In this document: piece after piece, positions 1 through 6,225 of the stretch
How the letters are laid out: each line of letters begins with the position of its first letter
Numbering within the stretch: position 1 is the first letter of the stretch
Assembly (NCBI GenBank): GCA_964527315.1
Contig: CAZGOQ010000043.1
Coordinates: 1 to 16,724, forward strand
Length of the DNA stretch: 16,724 bases
Reading direction: 5' to 3'
Origin: HGM13006 sp964527315
GTDB lineage: Bacteria; Bacillota; Clostridia; Oscillospirales; Oscillospiraceae
Program-made: the position numbers and the translations under genes
Notes under the pieces: model-generated
Told to the model about the DNA's origin: nothing
The model's input: only the letters and a program-made list of their open reading frames with translations
Database searches by the model: none

Positions 1-5
1 GAAAA

Positions 6-54
6 GAGGGGCTGCCTCTTGTGATTCCGGAGAATCATTTTGAGACAGCCCCTT
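6..54. terminator. bipartite stem-loop, terminator-like (copy 1)
   Basis: An outer stem pairs GGGGCTGCCTC (8-18) with GAGACAGCCCC (42-52), with one C/A mismatch and extra A-T and G-T pairs outside. An inner hairpin GATTC/GAATC (23-27/32-36) has a CGGA loop. The outer stem matches a second element at 3582-3627. It probably ends transcription of a gene left of the window or backs up the tRNA-Pro terminators; the T-run on the plus side is only CCTTC, so it is weak as an intrinsic terminator. Confidence 0.55.
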
Positions 55-58
55 CATA

Positions 59-117
59 CAGCCTGTCAAAGAACCCTGGTTTTCCCTTCCTGAAAACCAG
101 GGTTCTTTGACAGGCTG
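59..117. repeat. perfect 26-bp inverted repeat (long hairpin)
   Basis: Bases 59-84 and 92-117 are perfect reverse complements of 26 nt each, around a 7-nt loop (85-91). The arms include AAGAACCCTGG and its complement. No U-run follows on either strand, so a pure intrinsic terminator is not the best reading. It lies between two other stem-loops, downstream of the minus-strand tRNA-Pro. It could be an RNA-processing or transcript-end structure, or a small palindromic repeat element; the sequence alone does not decide. Confidence 0.8.
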
Positions 118-118
118 C

Positions 119-153
119 AACCCCCGCTGAAATCAATGATTTCAGCGGGGGTT
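119..153 (-). terminator. GC-rich hairpin directly after tRNA-Pro
   Basis: CCCCCGCTGAAAT (121-133) pairs with ATTTCAGCGGGGG (139-151) around a 5-nt loop; A119-A120 and T152-T153 extend the stem. On the minus strand it starts immediately after the tRNA 3' CCA at 154, where a tRNA transcript would end or be trimmed. Only two T residues follow on the minus strand, so termination may rely on this hairpin together with the 59-117 structure. Confidence 0.6.
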
Positions 154-229
154 TGGTCCGAGTGACTGGTTTCGAACCAGCGGCCTCGTGGTCCCAAACC
201 ACGCGCTCTACCATCTGAGCTACACCCGG
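154..229 (-). tRNA. tRNA-Pro (anticodon TGG)
   Basis: A complete 76-nt cloverleaf can be drawn on the minus strand. The acceptor CCGGGTG/CACTCGG is closed by one G-T pair, with discriminator A and an encoded CCA. The D-stem is GCTC/GAGC with loop AGATGGTA. The anticodon stem CGTGG/CCACG carries loop TTTGGGA, so the anticodon is TGG and can read all proline CCN codons by wobble. The variable loop is AGGCC, with a G at position 46. The T-stem GCTGG/CCAGT holds loop TTCGAAA. It is the last unit of a transcript that would start near 518 and first pass two tRNA-Pro 5' half copies. Confidence 0.97.
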
Positions 230-250
230 ATATTCGATTTTCTTATTTCT

Positions 251-281
251 GCCGTTGTGGTCAAAGATGTGGTCAAACGGC
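251..281. repeat. tandem 10-mer inside a 6-bp inverted repeat
   Basis: TGTGGTCAAA occurs twice with a 12-bp period (256-265 and 268-277). The pair is bracketed by GCCGTT (251-256) and AACGGC (276-281), which are perfect reverse complements. The element sits between the intact tRNA-Pro and the first orphan half. It could be a protein-binding site or hairpin. On the plus strand it reads as a short KMWSKMWS-like peptide, which might be the eroded tail of a coding sequence such as an integrase, but this is only a suspicion. Confidence 0.5.
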
Positions 282-384
282 GGGTTGGGGGATTTTGCGG
301 AAGGGACAACGTGCGAAAGCTCCAGAATTTACAAAGCTTCCGAAGGTTTCGGATTTCTTCGGATGCACGGGGGGTGTTACACGA

Positions 385-422
385 TCCCAAAGCAGGCGCG
401 CTACCGACTGCGCAACACCTCG
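385..422 (-). pseudogene. orphan tRNA-Pro 5' half (copy 2)
   Basis: On the minus strand, 422 to 385 reads as tRNA positions 1-38: acceptor CGAGGTG, linker TT, D-stem GCGC/GCGC with loop AGTCGGTA, 5' anticodon strand CCTGC and loop TTTGGGA (anticodon TGG). After the anticodon loop the match ends: TCGTG does not pair with CCTGC, and there is no T-arm or matching 3' acceptor strand. The D-stem differs from the intact copy by compensating changes, so this half comes from a once-functional, different proline tRNA and not from a recent duplication of the 154-229 gene. Confidence 0.75.
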
Positions 423-454
423 TTATTTAGTTTTTTACCAGGCTGGGCGTATTC

Positions 455-492
455 TCCCAAACCAGGCACCCTACCAACTGGGCCACACCCGG
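455..492 (-). pseudogene. orphan tRNA-Pro 5' half (copy 3)
   Basis: On the minus strand, 492 to 455 reads as tRNA positions 1-38: acceptor CCGGGTG (identical to the intact gene), D-stem GCCC/GGGT with one G-T pair and loop AGTTGGTA, 5' anticodon strand CCTGG and loop TTTGGGA. The next bases, GAATACGCCC, cannot close the anticodon stem, and no T-arm follows before copy 2, which begins 32 nt downstream. The break falls at the same position, 38, as in copy 2. It is the most promoter-proximal unit of the array. Confidence 0.78.
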
Positions 493-524
493 AGATTTAA
501 TGCGGTGCATATCTGTCTGTGAGT

Positions 525-553
525 ATTGTAGCACAACGGTCTGCAATCTTCAA
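525..553 (-). promoter_or_regulatory. promoter of the tRNA-Pro array
   Basis: On the minus strand, TTGAAG (553-548) and TACAAT (530-525) are 17 bp apart, a good sigma-A (sigma-70 type) match. Transcription would start near 518, read copy 3, copy 2 and then intact tRNA-Pro. No other clear minus-strand promoter was seen between 230 and 520. Confidence 0.7.
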
Positions 554-585
554 GCCTTTTCCGGAGGAAACTGAGACAAAACTTC

Positions 586-614
586 TTTACGGATGGGTTA
601 AAATTTGGTATAAT
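586..614 (+). promoter_or_regulatory. promoter of trmB and the two-component genes
   Basis: TTTACG (586-591), 17-bp spacer, TATAAT (609-614) with a perfect -10 box. Transcription would begin near 621, giving a leader of about 125 nt before trmB. It fires divergently from the tRNA-Pro promoter, with the two -35 boxes about 32 bp apart. No known riboswitch or attenuator was recognised in the 621-746 leader. Confidence 0.65.
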
Positions 615-746
615 AACCGCGAAGCAATTTAAGACACGTGCATCTGCATGCGTCGCCACACAGACACTAAAATAATCTATGGCTGTGCTGCCGGCAACAG
701 TGTATGCTATCAGGACAAAAACGTCAGCACGAAAGAGGGATTTCCC

Positions 747-1388
747 ATGCGAATGAGAAAAAAACCAAATCTGATTCCCAGAATGGAAGCCTGCTCAGAA
801 CTTTGGATTCGTCAGCCGGAGGAATACCACGGGAAATGGCGGGAATTATATCCCCAGTGCCGGACGCTTCGACTGGAAGTTGGCTGCGGGAAGGGGAAGT
901 TTACAGTGGAAACCGCTGCAGCGGAGCCGGATATTTTGCTGATTGCCATGGAAAAGGTTCCAGACGCCATGGTCATGGCCATGGAAAAGGCGAAGAAAAT
1001 GGAACTGAAAAATGTGTTCTTTATCAGGGATGATGTGGCCAGAGTAGAGAAATTGTTCGCGCCGGGTGAAGTGGATCTGCTCTATATCAATTTTCCAGAT
1101 CCCTGGCCTCATAAAAAGCATGCGCCCCGGCGGCTGACCCATATGGATTTTTTGAAAAAGTATCAGCGAATTTTAAAGCCGCAGGCGGAGATTCATTTTA
1201 AAACGGACAATGTGGCGCTGTTCGAGTTTTCTTTGGAGCAGTTTGAGCAGGCAGGTTTTTCATTGAAGCAGGTGACACGGGATCTTCACCGGGAGGGTCC
1301 GGTAGGAATCATGACAGGATATGAAGAAAAGTTCTATAGGCTGGGCACCCCCATTTGCCGGTGCGAAGCAGCCATCAAAGGAGAATGA
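747..1388 (+). CDS. trmB: tRNA (guanine-N7-)-methyltransferase TrmB
   Basis: SAM-dependent enzyme that methylates N7 of G46 in the variable loop of many tRNAs; cytoplasmic. The 213-residue product has the usual family length. Visible landmarks are the SAM-binding motif LEVGCGKG (residues 43-50), the family signature around NFPDPWPHKKH (115-125), and FKTDN (151-155) in the tRNA-binding/catalytic half. The reading frame is open back to 648, but ATG 747 is chosen because it has GAGGGA just upstream, lies downstream of the promoter, and the protein starts with the usual basic stretch MRMRKKPNL. It is the first gene of a likely operon: the response regulator starts 2 nt after its stop. The tRNA-Pro divergent to it carries G46, so it is a plausible substrate. 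Confidence 0.95.
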   Translation: MRMRKKPNLIPRMEACSELWIRQPEEYHGKWRELYPQCRTLRLEVGCGKGKFTVETAAAEPDILLIAMEKVPDAMVMAMEKAKKMELKNVFFIRDDVARVEKLFAPGEVDLLYINFPDPWPHKKHAPRRLTHMDFLKKYQRILKPQAEIHFKTDNVALFEFSLEQFEQAGFSLKQVTRDLHREGPVGIMTGYEEKFYRLGTPICRCEAAIKGE

Positions 1389-1390
1389 CG

Positions 1391-2062
1391 ATGATCACTC
1401 ATGTAAAAATATTGATCGCGGATGATGAAGCGCGCTGGCGCCGGCTGGCAGGCGACTTCCTGCGGAACGAAGGCTACCAGATCGTGGAGGCTGCAAACGG
1501 GCAGGAAGCTGTCGATATGATTCGTCAGGACAGCGATATCTGTCTGGCAATTTTGGATATCATGATGCCGATGATGGACGGCAATCAGGCCTGTCAGAAA
1601 ATTCGGGAGTTCAGCGATTTGCCGATCATTATGCTGACTGCGAAAAATGACGAGGACAGCGAGGTGCTCGGTTTTGTCTGCGGCGCAGATGAGTATATTG
1701 CCAAGCCGGTAAAATTCCCTGTGTTCATCGCACGGGTCAAGGCGCTGCTCAAGCGCTCTGTCTCCATGCATACGCTGGTAGAAGTCGCCGGGATATGCAT
1801 TGATCCGGATGCCCATACGGTGACGGTGAACGGCGCGGATATCTCACTGACACCGAGAGAATTCGAACTGCTTTTGTACATCGCGCAGAATAAAAATATC
1901 GCTTTGAGCCGCCAGCAAATTTTATCGGCGGTCTGGAATTTCGACTATTATGGAGACGCCAGAACGGTGGATACCCATGTCAAAAACCTTCGGATGAAAC
2001 TGGGCAGCAGCGGCGCAGCGTTAAAAACCGTGCGGGGCCGAGGCTATAAGCTGGAGGGCTGA
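1391..2062 (+). CDS. OmpR/PhoB-family response regulator
   Basis: DNA-binding regulator of 223 residues, phosphorylated by the kinase encoded next to it. The N-terminal receiver domain (about 4-118) has the acidic pair D11/D12, phosphoacceptor D56 in LDIMMPMMDG, T83 and K105 in KP. The C-terminal winged-helix DNA-binding domain (about 128-222) contains LTPREFELL and ends with the typical VRGRGYKLE. Start: ATG 1391 is preferred over in-frame ATG 1385 (which overlaps the trmB stop), because AAAGGAG (1377-1383) is 7 nt from 1391 but only 1 nt from 1385. The gene is almost contiguous with trmB and the kinase, so all three are probably co-transcribed and translationally coupled. The stimulus and target genes cannot be told from the sequence; no nearby transporter or resistance gene points to one. 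Confidence 0.93.
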   Translation: MITHVKILIADDEARWRRLAGDFLRNEGYQIVEAANGQEAVDMIRQDSDICLAILDIMMPMMDGNQACQKIREFSDLPIIMLTAKNDEDSEVLGFVCGADEYIAKPVKFPVFIARVKALLKRSVSMHTLVEVAGICIDPDAHTVTVNGADISLTPREFELLLYIAQNKNIALSRQQILSAVWNFDYYGDARTVDTHVKNLRMKLGSSGAALKTVRGRGYKLEG

Positions 2063-2063
2063 C

Positions 2064-3533
2064 GTGGGCAGTCTGAAAAATAAAATGATCTTTCTGTCCG
2101 TGGGGATTCTGGCGCTATATTATGTGCTGGTGAGCCTGTTTAGTATTATTTTCATGGAGCCGTATTATCTTCATCAGGTTCAGCAAAACCTGATCAGTGC
2201 CTACGACCGGCTGCGGCAGGAAGGAGAATATCAACTCAGCACCATCTCAGAGTTGGAGGAGACCAATATTTCATTGATCATTGCGGATGCTGAGACACTG
2301 GAACTTCTATACTGCACACCGCAGATGCCGAAACGGTTTATGGAAAGGATCCAGCTTGACTTTTTGCCCTATGTGCGGGATCAGGCGGAGAAAACAGAGA
2401 CAGGGTATCACATCAATTCTGACGAGTTATACCAGCAGACAGCCTCCGGCGCGACGGTCTTTGATGGGCGGCGGGTAACCCTGGGTGGTATTACAGAGTA
2501 TTATGTGGTGGACTTGAGTACCTCTTACGCGTTTGTGTCTCAGGCGACAACCATTTCTGTGCAGTTCTCGCTCGTGGTAGGACTGATGGTTATGATCATG
2601 GCGGCGATGGTTTTTTCCAAGATGTCCAGTCTGGTGACAGAGCCTGTGACTCAGATTACGCATATCGCCGGAAAGATTGCCCACTTGGACTTTTCACAAA
2701 AATGCCGGACGGATTTAGGCGGTGAAATCGGCTTGATGGCGGACAGCGTCAATACCATGTCCGACATGATGCAGGAGCATATTTCCCAGCTTCAGGCTGC
2801 CAATCAGCAGCTCAAGGAGGATATTCGGCTGCGCGAAGAGCAGGAGAAAGCACGGAAGGACCTGGTGGCGAATCTGTCCCATGACCTGAAAACCCCCATT
2901 GGCCTGATTTCCGGCTATGCGGACGGGCTTCGCTCCGGTATGGTCAAAACGGACAAAGAGATCAAGGAATACTGCGATGTGATCTGCGATGAATCGGATC
3001 GGATGATGGCGATGATCCTGCGGATGATGGAATTGTTCCGATTGGAAAGCGGCACCGTTTCTCTGGAAAAGGAGCCGTTTGATCTGGCTGATCTGCTGAA
3101 TTATCTGGTAGAAATCTTCTCCAACGAGATGCAGCGTGCGGGGATCCAATTCACGTCGGAGTATAAAGACGGCCTTTTTGTATTCTCCGACTATTTTGCG
3201 GTGGAGCAGGTGCTGACCAACTATATGCAAAACGCGGTGTCCCATATGGGGGAAGGGAAGCAGCTCCGCCTTTGGGTGGAGGAGAAGGAGGAAACCTACC
3301 GGATCTGTATTTTCAATTCCGCCGCAGCCATTCCAACCGAGCAGCAGGGGCGGATATGGGACGGCTTTTACCGGCTGGACAAATCCCGCAGTCAGCGGGC
3401 CAGCGGTCTGGGACTTTCTATTGTTCGCAGCAATATGGAACTTTTGGGCGGGGAATATGGCATGGAAAACACAGAAGGCGGCGTGATCTTCTGGGCAGAA
3501 TTCTCCAAAAGCAGGGATGAAAAAGATGAATAA
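2064..3533 (+). CDS. membrane sensor histidine kinase
   Basis: Partner kinase of the upstream response regulator, 489 residues, GTG start 1 nt after the regulator's stop, with GGAGG at 2053-2057. Order: transmembrane helix 1 (about 9-31), an extracytoplasmic sensor region of about 130 residues (32-163), transmembrane helix 2 (about 165-184), HAMP linker (about 186-238), coiled segment, and HisKA with H273 in NLSHDLKTP. The HATPase domain (about 370-485) has N-box residue N390, F-box WDGFYRLDKS and G2 box GLGLSIV. The G1 region reads IFNSAAAIP, where many relatives have N-(S/T)-G, so the usual glycine is an alanine. The family autophosphorylates the histidine and passes phosphate to the regulator's aspartate. 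The ligand is unknown; the sensor region shows no motif I recognise. Confidence 0.93.
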   Translation: MGSLKNKMIFLSVGILALYYVLVSLFSIIFMEPYYLHQVQQNLISAYDRLRQEGEYQLSTISELEETNISLIIADAETLELLYCTPQMPKRFMERIQLDFLPYVRDQAEKTETGYHINSDELYQQTASGATVFDGRRVTLGGITEYYVVDLSTSYAFVSQATTISVQFSLVVGLMVMIMAAMVFSKMSSLVTEPVTQITHIAGKIAHLDFSQKCRTDLGGEIGLMADSVNTMSDMMQEHISQLQAANQQLKEDIRLREEQEKARKDLVANLSHDLKTPIGLISGYADGLRSGMVKTDKEIKEYCDVICDESDRMMAMILRMMELFRLESGTVSLEKEPFDLADLLNYLVEIFSNEMQRAGIQFTSEYKDGLFVFSDYFAVEQVLTNYMQNAVSHMGEGKQLRLWVEEKEETYRICIFNSAAAIPTEQQGRIWDGFYRLDKSRSQRASGLGLSIVRSNMELLGGEYGMENTEGGVIFWAEFSKSRDEKDE

Positions 3534-3581
3534 TTAAAATAGGTCTGTAAAAAAGTCCTTTCGCCTGAATAGCGATTCGAT

Positions 3582-3631
3582 AAGGGGCTGTCTCAAAGCG
3601 ATGAATTCATCGTAGAGACAGCCCCTTTTCT
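3582..3631. terminator. bipartite bidirectional terminator (copy 2)
   Basis: The outer stem AAGGGGCTGTCTC (3582-3594) pairs perfectly with GAGACAGCCCCTT (3615-3627). Inside it lies the 14-bp palindrome CGATGAATTCATCG (3599-3612). A T-rich tract (CCCCTTTTCTTC) follows on the plus strand, so it is a strong terminator for the histidine kinase operon. It sits 18 nt past the pepV stop on the other strand and probably serves that gene too, although the minus-side T-run is short. Confidence 0.85.
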
Positions 3632-3645
3632 TCTTTTATGGTCTT

Positions 3646-5061
3646 TTATTCGCCGCAGAGCGCAATGATCGCATCTGCAAAAATTTTCACAGAGGTCACC
3701 AACTCGTCTACCACAGCATATTCGTCATTGCCATGCATATGGTTATCGGTTCCCGGCATGGTACAGCCAAAGGCAACGCCGTTTTTCAGTCCATGACAAT
3801 AGGTGCCGCCGCCAATGGCAAGCGGTTTGGGGTCTTTTGCTCCGGTATATTTGGCATAGGAATGAAGCAGAGTCTGAATATACGGCGTATCTGCGGGTAC
3901 GTGATGAGGCGGTTTCATAGGCGTATCCTTTAACGCAAGGCCATTTGCCCGACATTGTTCCATAACCACTTGCTTCATATTTTCCTCATTGGCACAGATG
4001 GGGCTTCGGCAATCAAACTGGGCCGACAATTCCGTCTCCGTGACATGCAGAATATCGAGACTCAGCGTCAATTCGCCCGAAATCCCGTCAGACATTTTTA
4101 CCCCCAGTCCTGCGCCCAGATAGTCCCCATGGGGCAGTAGCTTCGAAAGGCTTTGTACCGTTTCAAGTTGTTTACAAGGCGCTAAATTCATAGAGGAAAC
4201 CAGTTCCAGCGCCGCCGTAATGGCGTTATTCCCGTCCTGCGGGTGCGCTGCGTGTGCGCCTACGCCCAACGCATCAATGGCGATCATGTTTTTTCCAAGT
4301 TCCGAAATGGTGAAGCTGACACCGGTTTTTTCCTTCGCCGCAGTACAGTAGATCTCCGCCACGGCTTTCCGCATTCCTTCGATCTCCATATGACATTTAT
4401 CCGGCACCACATTGATTTTCAGTCCCGCATCCATGGTCTTTAACCGCGGCGTCGCGTTGCTTGCCGGAAATTCCGCAAAAATTTCTCCTTGCAGGCCGCC
4501 CTTTTCAATGTTGATCAAAGGGAAATCCGCATCCGGCGAAAAGGTATACCGGGCCTCAGGCTCTTTCCCGTAATAATGGGCAATATCACTGCTGCCGCAT
4601 TCCTCATCTGTACCCCATATGAGCCGAACATTGTGTTTCAGCGGAACCCCCAGTTCCCTGACACAACGCAGCGCATAGAGCGCCGCCACGCCGGGTCCCT
4701 TGTCATCTGCCGTACCACGGCCGTAGAGTTTTCCATTCACGGCCACGGGATCAAAGGGCTCGGTGACAGTCCATCCATCCGCCACGGGTACGCAGTCCAT
4801 ATGGCTCAGAATGTCCAGATGGTGGTCATTTTCCGGCAGAAAATCTACCGTACCCACATAGCCGTCATATTCCGTCGTCTCAAAGCCATAGCCCCTTGCC
4901 AGTTCCAGCGCCGCCGTCAGAGCCATGGCCGGTCCCTCTCCAAAGGGCTTTCCCGGCTGGGGTTCCTGCCGATCAGAGGGGATACGCACTAATTTTTTAA
5001 CATCCTCGATCAGATCCTCCCGATGCTGCTCTGCCCAGTCCGAAATTTTCTGCTGATACAT
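3646..5061 (-). CDS. pepV: PepV/Sapep-type M20 metallo-dipeptidase
   Basis: Predicted cytosolic metal-dependent dipeptidase (M20 family, PepV/Sapep branch) that cleaves short peptides, mainly dipeptides, for amino-acid supply. At 471 residues it has the length of this branch. Two-metal-site residues are recognisable: H87 and D89 in LSHMDCVP, D120 (or D119) in GTADDKGP, E153/E154 in GTDEECG, D177 in SPDAD, and a C-terminal histidine, probably H443, in DNHMHGNDE. The central lid domain (about 185-380) is present. The ATG start has AAGGGAG 6 nt upstream. It is a single-gene unit with its own promoter, divergent from the aldolase gene and convergent with the two-component operon. Older annotations may call it carnosinase or succinyl-diaminopimelate desuccinylase-like; the length, lid and motif pattern favour PepV. 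Confidence 0.93.
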   Translation of the reverse strand: MYQQKISDWAEQHREDLIEDVKKLVRIPSDRQEPQPGKPFGEGPAMALTAALELARGYGFETTEYDGYVGTVDFLPENDHHLDILSHMDCVPVADGWTVTEPFDPVAVNGKLYGRGTADDKGPGVAALYALRCVRELGVPLKHNVRLIWGTDEECGSSDIAHYYGKEPEARYTFSPDADFPLINIEKGGLQGEIFAEFPASNATPRLKTMDAGLKINVVPDKCHMEIEGMRKAVAEIYCTAAKEKTGVSFTISELGKNMIAIDALGVGAHAAHPQDGNNAITAALELVSSMNLAPCKQLETVQSLSKLLPHGDYLGAGLGVKMSDGISGELTLSLDILHVTETELSAQFDCRSPICANEENMKQVVMEQCRANGLALKDTPMKPPHHVPADTPYIQTLLHSYAKYTGAKDPKPLAIGGGTYCHGLKNGVAFGCTMPGTDNHMHGNDEYAVVDELVTSVKIFADAIIALCGE

Positions 5062-5104
5062 TTTTATCTCCCTTTCTATCTATGCAGTATCAAAACTTTC
5101 CTCT

Positions 5105-5132
5105 ATTTTAGCATGTTCCAAAAATATGTCAA
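5105..5132 (-). promoter_or_regulatory. pepV promoter
   Basis: On the minus strand, a perfect TTGACA (5132-5127) and TAAAAT (5110-5105) are separated by 16 bp. The expected start near 5098 gives a short leader of about 35 nt with AAGGGAG before the pepV ATG. No operator is obvious beyond the shared divergent region. Confidence 0.75.
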
Positions 5133-5144
5133 TTCTTTTCCCGC

Positions 5145-5173
5145 TTGACCTTTGCCCATTCCTGTCGTATCAT
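5145..5173 (+). promoter_or_regulatory. promoter of the aldolase-like gene
   Basis: TTGACC (5145-5150), 17-bp spacer, TATCAT (5168-5173). The predicted start near 5180 leaves a leader of about 20 nt holding GAGGGA before the ATG at 5203. Its -35 box lies 12 bp from the pepV -35 on the opposite strand, so the two promoters may compete or share regulation. Confidence 0.75.
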
Positions 5174-5202
5174 GAAGAAAAAGCAAAGCGAGGGAAACTG
5201 AA

Positions 5203-6225
5203 ATGTATTATCTCAAAAATGACTATTCCGAAGGCTGTCATCCCAGTATTCTGGATGCGCTTTCCAGCACCAACCTGACAGCCACCACCGGCTATGGACT
5301 GGATGAATACTGCGAAGAAGCCGCAACACTGATCCAAAAGACGTTCGGCTGCCCCAACGCCGATGTTCATTTTCTGGTAGGCGGAACCCAGGCCAATCAA
5401 ATACTGATCGACCATACGCTTCGCAGCTATGAATCTGCCTTAACGGTCTCCACCGGCCACATCGCCACCCACGAATCCTCCGCTGTGGAAGCCACCGGCC
5501 ATGAGGTACTCATTTATCCCAACCCCACCGGAAAGGTCACGCCGGAGATCGTAGAGCAGGCGCTGCTGGACAACCCCGATGAACACACCGCCACCCCGGG
5601 CCTGGTCTACATCTCCAACGCCACGGAGATCGGCACAGTCTATACGAAAGCGGAACTCACCGCTCTCCATGACTGCTGCCTTTCGCATGGGCTTTATCTC
5701 TATTTGGACGGCGCCCGGCTGGGGGTCGCCCTGACCAGTCCGGAAAACGACCTCCAGCCGGAGGATCTGCCCCGGCTGACCGACGCATTCTACATCGGCG
5801 GCACTAAAAATGGCGCGCTCTTTGGAGAAGCCATGGTGCTCGTCAATGACGATTTGAAAAAGTGCTTCCGTTCCTCCATGAAGCAACACGGCGGAATGCT
5901 GGCCAAGGGTCGGCTGCTGGGCATTCAGTTTTCCCAGCTGTTTCATGACAAGTTGTGGTTTGAACTGGCAGCACACGCCAATTTTCTGGCCGCGAAATTG
6001 CAGCAGGGATTAAAAGACAAGGGCGTTGCCTTTATGGTAGACTCCTCCACCAACCAAATCTTCCCTATTTTCTCCAACGAGGAAATTCAGCGGCTCTCTC
6101 AGGAATTCGCCTTTGAAATTTGGGGCAAGCATGACGAACATTCCTCCGTGATCCGGCTGGTCACGTCTTGGGCCACTTGCCCGGAAACAGTCGACGCGTT
6201 GTTAGCGGCGGTCAGATCGAAATAA
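5203..6225 (+). CDS. ltaE: low-specificity L-threonine aldolase family protein (PLP enzyme)
   Basis: PLP-dependent fold-type I enzyme of the threonine aldolase/beta-eliminating lyase family, 340 residues, the usual length. The family splits L-threonine or L-allo-threonine into glycine and acetaldehyde; some relatives act on other beta-hydroxy amino acids. Visible: FLVGGTQAN (57-65) in the cofactor phosphate-binding region, H86 in TGHIATHE (likely ring-stacking), D169 and R172 in YLDGARLG, and the Schiff-base lysine K202 in IGGTKNG. The ATG at 5203 has GAGGGA upstream and follows its own promoter closely. It is a monocistronic unit divergent from pepV; no strong terminator follows on the plus strand. 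Both enzymes feed amino-acid catabolism, which may explain the pairing, but that is inference. The exact substrate cannot be read from sequence. Confidence 0.88.
   Translation: MYYLKNDYSEGCHPSILDALSSTNLTATTGYGLDEYCEEAATLIQKTFGCPNADVHFLVGGTQANQILIDHTLRSYESALTVSTGHIATHESSAVEATGHEVLIYPNPTGKVTPEIVEQALLDNPDEHTATPGLVYISNATEIGTVYTKAELTALHDCCLSHGLYLYLDGARLGVALTSPENDLQPEDLPRLTDAFYIGGTKNGALFGEAMVLVNDDLKKCFRSSMKQHGGMLAKGRLLGIQFSQLFHDKLWFELAAHANFLAAKLQQGLKDKGVAFMVDSSTNQIFPIFSNEEIQRLSQEFAFEIWGKHDEHSSVIRLVTSWATCPETVDALLAAVRSK

Noticed and set aside
385..492. Intact extra tRNA-Pro genes or intron-containing tRNAs
   Set aside because: No 3' halves with T-arm and matching acceptor strand occur before the next copy, and the spaces are far too short for a group I intron.
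188..522. Three overlapping 75-81 codon plus-strand frames
   Set aside because: They run across the tRNA-Pro gene and its half copies on the opposite strand and lack ribosome sites.
648..746. N-terminal extension of trmB to 648
   Set aside because: The extra 33 residues do not resemble TrmB, and only ATG 747 has a ribosome site and a family-like N-terminus.
4489..4992. 167-codon plus-strand frame opposite pepV
   Set aside because: Antisense shadow of a high-confidence gene with no family resemblance.
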